From DAOOVD01 sp035369845 (GTDB lineage: Bacteria; Bacillota; Desulfotomaculia; Desulfotomaculales; Pelotomaculaceae), in contig DAOOVD010000033.1 in assembly GCA_035369845.1 (NCBI GenBank), positions 1 through 27,652 of the forward strand: a DNA stretch of 27,652 nucleotides, written 5' to 3'. Below, in pieces: positions 6,928 through 13,159 of this stretch. A program made the translations under genes and the position numbers. Each line of letters opens with the position of its first letter. The stretch's first letter is position 1. Below the pieces are notes generated by a model. The model was not told where the DNA came from and searched no databases. It saw only the letters and a program-made list of their open reading frames with translations.

Positions 6928-7551
6928 ATGAAAATTTATGATAGGGATATTAGACGCCTTTTATTAAATGAAATCGCTAGAAAAGAAGAGTTCATTTCAG
7001 ATCCTAATTGTGTAGTAGTTCATGAAATGGATGTATGTTTTGGTTGTGCTAGAATTGACATTGCTGTTATTAATGGTCAGATACATGGTTATGAGATAAA
7101 AAGCGAATGTGATAATTTGGAAAGGTTGACTTCTCAAAGAGATTATTATAATAAAATATTTGATACTATTACTTTGGTAATTTCGGAAGATCATTATTTC
7201 AAGGCAGTAGAAATTATACCCAAATGGTGGGGATTATATTGCATAACAAAAAGTAATGTAGGAGCTTCTCTTAAAATAATGAGAAGCCCAGGCAAAAACA
7301 ACCAGATTAAAGCGTTTTATCTTACACAGGTATTATGGAAAGAAGAATTATGTGAATTACTAAAACTTAATGGTTTATCTAAGGGAATTAGAAATAAAAC
7401 AAGATATGAGTTAGGTAAAATAGCCTCTCAAAGAGTAGAAAACAAAAATATTGCATCATTTGTTAGAGATAAGCTCAAGAATCGAAAATCTTGGAAAGCT
7501 CTTCAATTACGACAGATATGTGATGATTTGCATCTATTGCAACCCAATTAG
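6928..7551 (+). CDS. sce7726 family protein, PD-(D/E)XK nuclease-like
   Basis: The protein has 207 residues. ATG 6928 has a ribosome site TTGGAGGGG at 6914-6922; the in-frame TTG at 6925 is less likely. The opening (KIYDRDIRRLLLNEI) and the core VVHEMDVCFGCARIDIAVINGQIHGYEIKSECD match the sce7726 family. D44 in IDIAVI and E56-x-K58 in YEIKSE form a PD-(D/E)XK nuclease-type active site (the motif is seen; the activity is inferred). The C-terminal third (about 130-207) is basic and helical, and could bind nucleic acid. The gene is AT-rich and unlike the phage late genes in codon use. It converges on, and overlaps by 77 bases, the Beta-family gene; I recall such neighbours elsewhere. The function is not established; defence or superinfection exclusion is a hypothesis. 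Confidence 0.82.
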   Translation: MKIYDRDIRRLLLNEIARKEEFISDPNCVVVHEMDVCFGCARIDIAVINGQIHGYEIKSECDNLERLTSQRDYYNKIFDTITLVISEDHYFKAVEIIPKWWGLYCITKSNVGASLKIMRSPGKNNQIKAFYLTQVLWKEELCELLKLNGLSKGIRNKTRYELGKIASQRVENKNIASFVRDKLKNRKSWKALQLRQICDDLHLLQPN

Positions 7552-8515
7552 TATTATTTCCTGGACCCTTGTTATTCAAACCATAGGCTCTTTCCCTTAT
7601 TTCCAAGTCACCAAAAGAAAAATCTTCTCCATAATAGTATTTTGAATTACATATTTCCTGCGCTATGGCTTTATGGTCTTTAATCCATGTTTTTGTTAAA
7701 TGATTTTTTTCCCCTTTTAATACCCAATATTGATGTGAGGTAGTGTACTTTGCTTTAGGTAGAATTCCGTGCCTAAGTTTTGAAAAATCAATGTCAGTAT
7801 CCGTAAATTTTGTTACACCATAATCAGAAAAAACTAAACGACTTTTTAGAGTGGACAAACTTTGTTCCTTATAAAGTTTTTCGAATATTTTTATATCTAA
7901 CCTTTCAAAAAACCTACTTTCACCAGCAGGTATTGAAGAAAGATCTTCAGGGAAAGAAGTCATTGCAATAATTATTCGTTGCCAGGTATGATTGTTGATA
8001 ATATATGTTTTTAGTACATTCTTCACTTCCATGTAAAGCAAATTTGCTCGTTGCTTGGTATCAATAACATTAAGATCTAGCATGATATCTAAATTTATAC
8101 TATTGTTTTTACTCCACTCATCCAGGTAATCAAATATGGTCTGGTAATCTGGTCCATCAATGTCTTCTGGAACTGGAACTCTGACAACGATTCTATTGGG
8201 TGATATTTTATTTGCTAAATCTGGGAGATCTTCAAAATATAAAACTGGATGTATTGTTTGATTCCTATTTTTTGATTCTTCTATTAAAGAAGTCAAGTAT
8301 TGCCTATCTCCTTCATCAACGTAGATAGTATCAACGTACACTGCATACTCATAACAATTGCACAGATCGCCTATAACTTTAGATGGCTCTTGATAGTCTG
8401 TTAATTCTAATATTGGAGTAATACGTTTTTTTTGGATTTGATGAAGAGCCTGTAAAGCTGTTTTTTCGCCCGTTTTCCATTTTAGTATTGGAGCATAGAA
8501 TATTTTTTGAGACAT
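7475..8515 (-). CDS. Beta family protein (T4 Beta-protein domain)
   Basis: The protein has 346 residues, read on the minus strand from ATG at 8513-8515, with AAGAGGTT about nine bases upstream. The start YAPILKWKTGEKTALQAL, the middle LDLNVIDTK, and the C-terminal HQYWVLKGEKN...EEICNS-type region with FSFGDLEIRERA are characteristic of the Beta protein family (PF14350), first named from phage and found in many bacterial cargo loci. The biochemical function is unknown. The alternating beta/alpha pattern (ILELTD, HPVLYFED, IVVRVP, IMLDL, IIIAMTSFP) suggests a TIM-barrel-like fold (inference). The gene is tail-to-tail with, and overlaps, the sce7726 gene, so the transcripts are antisense to each other over 77 bases. 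It is AT-rich like its partner, and both were probably acquired together. Confidence 0.85.
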   Translation of the reverse strand: MSQKIFYAPILKWKTGEKTALQALHQIQKKRITPILELTDYQEPSKVIGDLCNCYEYAVYVDTIYVDEGDRQYLTSLIEESKNRNQTIHPVLYFEDLPDLANKISPNRIVVRVPVPEDIDGPDYQTIFDYLDEWSKNNSINLDIMLDLNVIDTKQRANLLYMEVKNVLKTYIINNHTWQRIIIAMTSFPEDLSSIPAGESRFFERLDIKIFEKLYKEQSLSTLKSRLVFSDYGVTKFTDTDIDFSKLRHGILPKAKYTTSHQYWVLKGEKNHLTKTWIKDHKAIAQEICNSKYYYGEDFSFGDLEIRERAYGLNNKGPGNNTNWVAIDANHHISVVIEELSKIFDS

Positions 8516-8575
8516 TAAGTATAACCTCTTTTAGGTAATATTTAACTAATTATCCCGCAATTTCCCCCAAATACT

Positions 8576-8625
8576 TTGACAAAAATCTGTTTTCCCCTTG
8601 ACAAAAATTCCGACAAATTACGACA
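8576..8625. repeat. Short GACA repeats upstream of the Beta gene
   Basis: TTGACAAAAAT occurs exactly twice (8576-8586 and 8598-8608), followed by CCGACAAATTA (8610-8620) and ACGACACAG (8620-8628). The GACA cores start at 8578, 8600, 8612 and 8622, with gaps of 22, 12 and 10 bases, so they lie close to the same face of the helix. They sit between the Beta start and the presumed prophage end. An operator or integrase arm sites are both possible. The first two also resemble -35 boxes, but no suitable -10 follows. Confidence 0.45.
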
Positions 8626-8642
8626 CAGTTTCCAGGCGAAAT

Positions 8643-8658
8643 TATTCCACGTGAAATA
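8643..8658. promoter_or_regulatory. Second parS-like palindrome
   Basis: TATTCCACGTGAAATA matches the Bacillus subtilis parS sequence TGTTCCACGTGAAACA at 14 of 16 positions, including the TTCC/GAAA asymmetry. The two mismatches are the same symmetric ones as at 4733-4748. It lies three bases from a GC-rich hairpin (8662-8680). Hairpin and palindrome here are in the opposite order from those at 4702-4750, so the two units are inverted relative to each other. Confidence 0.5.
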
Positions 8659-8661
8659 ACG

Positions 8662-8680
8662 CCCCGGGTGTGGCCCGGGG
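8662..8680 (+). terminator. GC hairpin with short T tract, possible terminator
   Basis: CCCCGGG (8662-8668) pairs with CCCGGGG (8674-8680) around TGTGG and is followed on the + strand by GTTTATAG. The T tract is short and interrupted, so it is a weak terminator at best. It lies in the 295-base gap between the Beta gene and tRNA-Sec. Confidence 0.45.
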
Positions 8681-8725
8681 GTTTATAGTCATGGTGTATT
8701 TATAGAAGGAAATAGAAGCACAAAA

Positions 8726-8749
8726 ATAAAATGTTAGATAAAATGTTGG
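8726..8749. repeat. Tandem 12-base repeat beside selC
   Basis: ATAAAATGTTAG is followed directly by ATAAAATGTTGG. The second unit runs into the hairpin at 8744-8767. It is a small local duplication with no assigned role. Confidence 0.5.
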
Positions 8750-8767
8750 ATGAATCACCATCCAACA
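8744..8767 (-). terminator. Second intrinsic terminator downstream of tRNA-Sec
   Basis: TGTTGGATG (8744-8752) pairs perfectly with CATCCAACA (8759-8767) around a six-base loop. Read on the minus strand the hairpin is followed by TTTTATC. Together with the hairpin at 8780-8799 it forms a tandem terminator for selC. Confidence 0.6.
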
Positions 8768-8779
8768 CAAAAGTAAAAA

Positions 8780-8799
8780 GCTTCCGGAATCCCGGAAGC
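8780..8799 (-). terminator. Intrinsic terminator of tRNA-Sec
   Basis: GCTTCCGG (8780-8787) pairs with CCGGAAGC (8792-8799) around a four-base loop. On the minus strand it is followed by TTTTTACTT, and it starts 12 bases past the encoded CCA of the tRNA. On the + strand the tail CTTTATTTT could also terminate, so it may act in both directions. Confidence 0.85.
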
Positions 8800-8810
8800 C
8801 TTTATTTTCC

Positions 8811-8908
8811 TGGCGGGAGTGTGTGGGAATCGAACCCACCACGGACAGGAGCGCTGCCCGACGACTGGTTTTGAAGACCAGGAGCACCACCAGGCACCAT
8901 CCACCCCC
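8811..8908 (-). tRNA. selC: tRNA-Sec (anticodon TCA)
   Basis: On the minus strand a 98-base tRNA-Sec with encoded CCA can be folded. The acceptor 5' strand GGGGGTGG (from 8908) pairs with ACACTCCC next to discriminator G and CCA. The extended acceptor, a T arm GTGGG-TTCGATT-CCCAC, a long variable arm (GTCGTCGGGCAGCGCTCCTGTCC region) and an anticodon arm CTGGT-CTTCAAA-ACCAG with TCA (+ strand 8872-8874) are all visible. This is the UGA-decoding selenocysteine tRNA, so the cell must have SelA, SelB and SelD elsewhere. Its 3' end faces the prophage, the usual arrangement for a phage integrated at a tRNA 3' end. Confidence 0.96.
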
Positions 8909-8933
8909 GAAATATTTGAACATAATAATCTTC

Positions 8934-8963
8934 ATTATAGCATCCCGGACACTTTCAAAGCAA
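8934..8963 (-). promoter_or_regulatory. Promoter of tRNA-Sec
   Basis: On the minus strand a perfect -10 box TATAAT (8934-8939 on +) is preceded, with an 18-base spacer, by TTGCTT (8958-8963). Transcription would start about 20 bases before the tRNA 5' end. The -10 box is strong and the -35 moderate. Confidence 0.65.
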
Positions 8964-9123
8964 GGCGGTATTATGCAGAAATTTTTGCGGTAATAACCGT
9001 TCTTCCGTAAACCCGGTAATCGTTAAATCGTTTGGAAGGGTGGACGAAAACTTGCGGAAATGTAATGCAAGAATGTAATCCGGCACGCTTGTGGAATAAC
9101 TTTTCATGCAACTTTCCTATTGA

Positions 9124-9216
9124 TGCGGGGAGGAATTTAAATTGCACCATCGAATATCATAAAGATATATTAAAACTGGAATCTGGAGCAATGTGCCATT
9201 TCGAAAGTGGCATTTT
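9124..9216 (+). promoter_or_regulatory. Leader before hepT with hairpin and possible six-codon peptide
   Basis: This lies in the gap between selC and hepT (8909-9244). GGGGAGG (9127-9133) is followed by TTG CAC CAT CGA ATA TCA TAA (9142-9162), a possible MHHRIS peptide. Then TGCCA (9194-9198) pairs with TGGCA (9208-9212), extended by TTTC/GAAA inside, followed by TTTTCTCTT. The hairpin-plus-T layout resembles a weak attenuator 28 bases before the hepT start. A promoter is not clear: TTGCGG (9053) and TGTAAT (9074) are only 15 bases apart. No other structure is seen in the gap. Confidence 0.3.
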
Positions 9217-9244
9217 CTCTTAGTTAAGCAAGCAGGTGCGGAAA

Positions 9245-10210
9245 ATGCTGGAGCTCTTCGCCGACATAAAAGAAGATCTGCATACCGTAGAAGAGGAGTT
9301 GAGGGCGGTAGTCAAAACGCACAACCCGATTCTTACGGAAACTTCAACTCACCTTATCAATGCGGGCGGCAAGAGGCTCCGGCCCGCCCTCAGCATATTG
9401 GGAGCAAAATTTTATAATTATAATTTAGAAAAGGTCTTGCCCCTGGCCGTGGCGCTGGAACTGATTCACATGGCCACCCTGGTGCATGACGATGTGGTGG
9501 ACGCATCCATGACCCGGAGAGGCATCCCCACTGTTAAGGCCAAGTGGGGGAACAGCATATCGACCCATATCGGCACTTATCTTTTCGCAAAGTCGCTCAT
9601 GCTTATAGCCAGGTATGAAAATGTTCCCCTGATTTCAAAGGTGCTTTCAGATACAAGCATAAAGATGTGTGAAGGAGAAATTCACCAGATATCAGCTTCG
9701 TTTGACACCTGCCAGACGCTCAGGGACTATTTTTACCGGATAAAACGGAAGACCGCGCTCCTTATAGCTGCGAGCGCGCAACTGGGAGCGGTGGTATGCA
9801 GCGCGCCGAGCAGTTTGTACCTTCCCCTGCGCAGGTACGGTTATAATATTGGCATGGCCTTTCAGATTACCGACGACATTCTTGACATTGTCGCGGATGA
9901 GGAAAAGCTCGGCAAACCTGTCGGAAGCGACCTGCGTCAGGGGATCATTACCGTTCCGGTTATTTACGCGCTCAACAATTCAAGTGAAAAGGAGCGATTA
10001 ACTCAGCTCGTCCGCAAAGTTGAAAAGGACCAGGGTGAAATTGACGAAGCAATCAGTATCGTAAAAGGATGCGGGAGCATTGAATATTCGTTTGCGCTTG
10101 CCGGCAAGTTTTTGAAAAAGGCGAAAGAAGAATTGAAGTTGCTTCCCGACATACCGGCAAAATCAACTTTGAGTCTTGCTGTTGATTTTGTTGGGAAAAG
10201 GGAATTTTAA
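9245..10210 (+). CDS. hepT: Trans-polyprenyl (probably heptaprenyl) diphosphate synthase
   Basis: The protein has 321 residues and condenses isopentenyl diphosphate onto an allylic primer, giving the long prenyl tail of menaquinone. Both aspartate-rich motifs are present: DDVVD at 82-86 and DDILD at 210-214. The family's GGKRLRP also appears at 41-47, and GDLRQG-type chemistry is represented by SDLRQGIITVPVIYAL. ATG 9245 is preferred because AGGTG lies seven bases upstream; an in-frame GTG at 9236 adds three residues. Chain length cannot be read from sequence with certainty, so ispB-like octaprenyl synthase is the alternative. The gene heads the haem cluster, separated by 48 bases, which links quinone and haem supply for respiration. 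Confidence 0.85.
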   Translation: MLELFADIKEDLHTVEEELRAVVKTHNPILTETSTHLINAGGKRLRPALSILGAKFYNYNLEKVLPLAVALELIHMATLVHDDVVDASMTRRGIPTVKAKWGNSISTHIGTYLFAKSLMLIARYENVPLISKVLSDTSIKMCEGEIHQISASFDTCQTLRDYFYRIKRKTALLIAASAQLGAVVCSAPSSLYLPLRRYGYNIGMAFQITDDILDIVADEEKLGKPVGSDLRQGIITVPVIYALNNSSEKERLTQLVRKVEKDQGEIDEAISIVKGCGSIEYSFALAGKFLKKAKEELKLLPDIPAKSTLSLAVDFVGKREF

Positions 10211-10258
10211 CTTTTGTTAAAAGATTGGTTCAGTCAAATGGCAAGGGTTGATTGAAAT

Positions 10259-10921
10259 ATGCCGAGGCGTTATTTTATCTCCCTCGATCTGGAGGGGAAA
10301 CATTGCCTGGTGGTGGGAGGCGGACGGATTGCGGAACGCAAAGTGATGACGCTGCTTGAGTGCGGTGCCCTGGTGCGTGTGGTCAGTCCGGAGATTACTC
10401 CCGTTTTGCGTGAACTGGCTGAAGAGAGGAAGATTTCTTACAGGCGCGGTGTTTACAAAACCTCGGACCTAGAAGGGGTCTTTCTGGCCATAGGTTCCAC
10501 CAACAGGGAAGATGTCAACCGGCAGGTGGCCGATGACTGTTCGGCGCGAAATATCATCGTGAATATTGTGGACAATCCCGAAAAAAGCAATTTTTACGTT
10601 CCTGCCGTGCTCAAAAGGGGTTCTCTGACAATAGCGGTGTCTACAGATGGCAAAAGCCCGATGCTTGCCCGGAAGATTAAAGAAGATCTCGAAAGGATTT
10701 ATGGCGCGCAGTATGGGGAATTCCTGGACATGCTCGGCGATCTGCGGAGAAAAACGGCTGGTATGGTTCCCGATAGCAAGAACAGAAGAAAGCTGTTTGA
10801 AGACGTTGTCAATGACACTGTCCTGAAGTATCTGAAAGAAGGACGAATGGACCTGGTGAAGGAGAGAATGCTTGATGCTTATCGCAGTGGTAGGTCTGAA
10901 TCACAGGACGGCTCCCGTTGA
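10259..10921 (+). CDS. Precorrin-2 dehydrogenase, possibly also sirohydrochlorin ferrochelatase
   Basis: The protein has 220 residues. It oxidises precorrin-2 to sirohydrochlorin with NAD+ (the Met8p / CysG N-terminal family). The Rossmann start FISLDLEGKHCLVVGGGRIAERKV, the conserved VNIVDNPEKSNFYVPAV with D105 (the residue type implicated in both activities in CysG and Met8p), and LTIAVSTDGKSPMLARKIKEDLE are all visible. The C-terminal helical region (about 150-215) matches the dimerisation part of the bifunctional enzymes rather than a short NAD-only SirC. No CbiX/SirB-type chelatase gene is in the cluster, so iron insertion may fall to this protein (inference). Its last 47 bases overlap hemA. 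Confidence 0.9.
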   Translation: MPRRYFISLDLEGKHCLVVGGGRIAERKVMTLLECGALVRVVSPEITPVLRELAEERKISYRRGVYKTSDLEGVFLAIGSTNREDVNRQVADDCSARNIIVNIVDNPEKSNFYVPAVLKRGSLTIAVSTDGKSPMLARKIKEDLERIYGAQYGEFLDMLGDLRRKTAGMVPDSKNRRKLFEDVVNDTVLKYLKEGRMDLVKERMLDAYRSGRSESQDGSR

Positions 10922-12221
10922 GGTGCGCGAGAGACTTGCTCTTACCGGCAACAGTCTGATGACGGCGCTCGGCCGGCTGAAATCTTATCCGGTGATCGAA
11001 GGCGGCGTGATTTTATCCACCTGCAACAGGACGGAGATATACGCGGCCATGATGGAAATGAACGAGGGGCTGAACGCCATCTGGAATTTCCTTTCCGATT
11101 TTTCCGGCGTGGATATTTCAGAAATAAAGAACTACACATACTGCCACACCCTCTACGATACCATACGTCACCTTTTCAGGGTTTCGGCCGGCCTGGATTC
11201 AATGATTCTGGGCGAAACCCAGATCCTCGGGCAGGTGAAGGAGGCATTCCAGCAGGCATTTGAAATCGAAGCGTCGAACAGGGTTCTGAACACGCTGTTT
11301 CAACTGGCGCTTACTGTAGGAAAGAGAGTGCGCACGGAGACAGGGATAGACCGGTACCCAGTGTCGATAAGTTATGCTGCGGTGGAGTTGGCCAAACAGT
11401 ACCTGGGTGGGTTGGAAAACCGCATGGTGCTTGTTGTGGGAGCGGGCAAAATGAGCGAGTTGACCGCCAGGTACCTTGTTTCAAACGGAATCTCGGGGGT
11501 AATTGTTTCAAACCGTTCCTTCGACAAAGCGGAGGCTATGGCCGCAAAATTCAACGGCAAGGCCGTCAAGTTCAATGAGCTGTACAGCTACATGGAGAAA
11601 GCCGACATTGTGATCAGCTGCACGGCTGCTTCGCATTGCGTGGTTAAATATGACGAAGTAAGCGCTGTGATGAAGAAAAGAGGCGGCAGGCAACTCTTTA
11701 TGATTGATATTGCCGTACCGCGCGACATTGAAACGGAAGTGGGAAATATTGAAGGGGTCAGTCTCTTTGATATAGATGATTTGAAAAACGTGATAGACAA
11801 CAACCTCGCCGAGCGGAAGCTGGCGGCGGTGAAGGCGGAAAGAATAATTGAGGAAGAGCTTGACAGGTTTATGAAATGGCACGGCACCCAGTTTGTTGTT
11901 CCCACCATTGCTGCCTTGAAAAAATGGGGCGAAGAGATAAAACAGAAGGAATTGCGCCGTGCATTGAACCGTCTGGGAGAGATTTCCGAACACGACAGGA
12001 AAGTGGTATGTTCACTTGCCAACTCCATTGTCAATCAAATCCTTCACGTTCCTGTAACGCAACTCAAGAATTACGCCTTGACAACGGAGGGGCATCTCTA
12101 TACCGAGATTTTACAGAACCTGTTCAGTCTTGACGTTCCGGGTCAGAGGCCAAAGAATAAGGCAGCCTTGCAGAACAGGGAAAAACACGTGGCGACAAAA
12201 AAAGTTAGAGGGCGGGTATGA
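10875..12221 (+). CDS. hemA: Glutamyl-tRNA reductase
   Basis: The protein has 448 residues and reduces glutamyl-tRNA(Glu) to glutamate-1-semialdehyde with NADPH, the first committed tetrapyrrole step. The signature GLNHRTAPVEVRE is at 8-20, the catalytic cysteine C50 in STCNRTEIY, then HLFRVSAGLDSMILGETQILGQVKEA, an NADPH-binding VLVVGAGKMSELTARYL, and the C-terminal dimerisation helices. The start is ATG 10875 with GGAGAG nine bases upstream, inside the preceding gene; an in-frame TTG lies at 10872. Length is normal. The stop overlaps the hemC start (ATGA). Confidence 0.97.
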   Translation: MLIAVVGLNHRTAPVEVRERLALTGNSLMTALGRLKSYPVIEGGVILSTCNRTEIYAAMMEMNEGLNAIWNFLSDFSGVDISEIKNYTYCHTLYDTIRHLFRVSAGLDSMILGETQILGQVKEAFQQAFEIEASNRVLNTLFQLALTVGKRVRTETGIDRYPVSISYAAVELAKQYLGGLENRMVLVVGAGKMSELTARYLVSNGISGVIVSNRSFDKAEAMAAKFNGKAVKFNELYSYMEKADIVISCTAASHCVVKYDEVSAVMKKRGGRQLFMIDIAVPRDIETEVGNIEGVSLFDIDDLKNVIDNNLAERKLAAVKAERIIEEELDRFMKWHGTQFVVPTIAALKKWGEEIKQKELRRALNRLGEISEHDRKVVCSLANSIVNQILHVPVTQLKNYALTTEGHLYTEILQNLFSLDVPGQRPKNKAALQNREKHVATKKVRGRV

Positions 12222-13159
12222 AGCAGGAAATAGCGATAGGAACCAGGCAAAGCAGGCTTGCCGTGTGGCAGGCCGAATGGGTGGCCGGCCGATTGAAGGA
12301 ACTGAACCCCGGCTTGAAATGCCGGATTGTGGGAATCCGTACCAAAGGCGACAATATACTGGACACGGCCCTTGCCAAAATCGGGGACAAGGGGCTTTTT
12401 ACAAAAGAGCTTGAACTGGCCATGTTGCGGGGTGATATCGACATGGCTGTACACAGCATGAAGGACCTGCCCACCGAAATTCCCGAGGGTCTCCTGATAG
12501 GGGCGGTATGCCGGAGAGAATACCCGGGCGACGTACTTATTTCACGTGAAGGAAAAAAGCTGGACGAATTGCCGCCGGGCGCTCTTATCGGGACCAGCAG
12601 CCTCAGGCGCAGTGCCCAGCTTTTACATTTCAGGAAAGATTTAATAATAGTTGACTTGAGAGGCAATATAAACACGCGACTGCGCAAACTGGAGGAAGAA
12701 AAATTTGATGCCGTGGTGCTGGCGTTTGCCGGGATATCGCGCATGGGCTGGGAGGACAGGATTACTCATCTGATACCGTTTGAAATCTGCCTGCCGGCAG
12801 TGGGTCAGGGTTCGATCGGAGTTGAAGTGCGCGGGGGCGATGAAGAAATTCTGGAACTGGTGAAAAGCATCGACCACTTTGAGTCCCACGCCGCAATCAG
12901 CGCCGAAAGGGCGTTTTTGAAAAGCCTGGAAGGGGGTTGCCAGATTCCTGTCGGGGCTTTGGGTACATTTGAAAACGGGCATGTACGTCTGGAAGGGGTT
13001 GTCGCGAGTCTGGACGGGGAAACGCTGGTGCGCTCTTCTCTGTCGGGGGACGCGGACTGTGCCGCGCAAATAGGCGTCCGGCTTGCAGAAAAGATGATAA
13101 GCATGGGCGCGGGAGAAATATTGAGAAAAATCAGGCAGGAGAAAAGTTGCAATGAATAA
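12218..13159 (+). CDS. hemC: Hydroxymethylbilane synthase (porphobilinogen deaminase)
   Basis: The protein has 313 residues and joins four porphobilinogen units into hydroxymethylbilane. Visible motifs are IGTRQSRLAVWQAEWV, RTKGD, KGLFTKELE, DMAVHSMKDLPTEIP, IGTSSLRRSAQL, LRGNINTRLRKLE and PAVGQGSIGVEVR. The dipyrromethane-cofactor cysteine is C241 in LEGGCQIPVGA. The ATG overlaps the hemA stop. Within the gene, 12538-12553 reads TATTTCACGTGAAGGA, a weaker parS-like match that is probably coincidental in coding sequence. Confidence 0.97.
   Translation: MKQEIAIGTRQSRLAVWQAEWVAGRLKELNPGLKCRIVGIRTKGDNILDTALAKIGDKGLFTKELELAMLRGDIDMAVHSMKDLPTEIPEGLLIGAVCRREYPGDVLISREGKKLDELPPGALIGTSSLRRSAQLLHFRKDLIIVDLRGNINTRLRKLEEEKFDAVVLAFAGISRMGWEDRITHLIPFEICLPAVGQGSIGVEVRGGDEEILELVKSIDHFESHAAISAERAFLKSLEGGCQIPVGALGTFENGHVRLEGVVASLDGETLVRSSLSGDADCAAQIGVRLAEKMISMGAGEILRKIRQEKSCNE

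Noticed and set aside
8642..8935. 97-codon frame antisense across tRNA-Sec
   Set aside because: It translates the tRNA itself (VGSIPTHSR is the usual tRNA readout) and two terminators; it has no ribosome site.
12538..12553. Third parS-like site TATTTCACGTGAAGGA inside hemC
   Set aside because: It has one poor arm and lies in coding sequence (YFTRE-type codons are constrained), so chance is a fair explanation.
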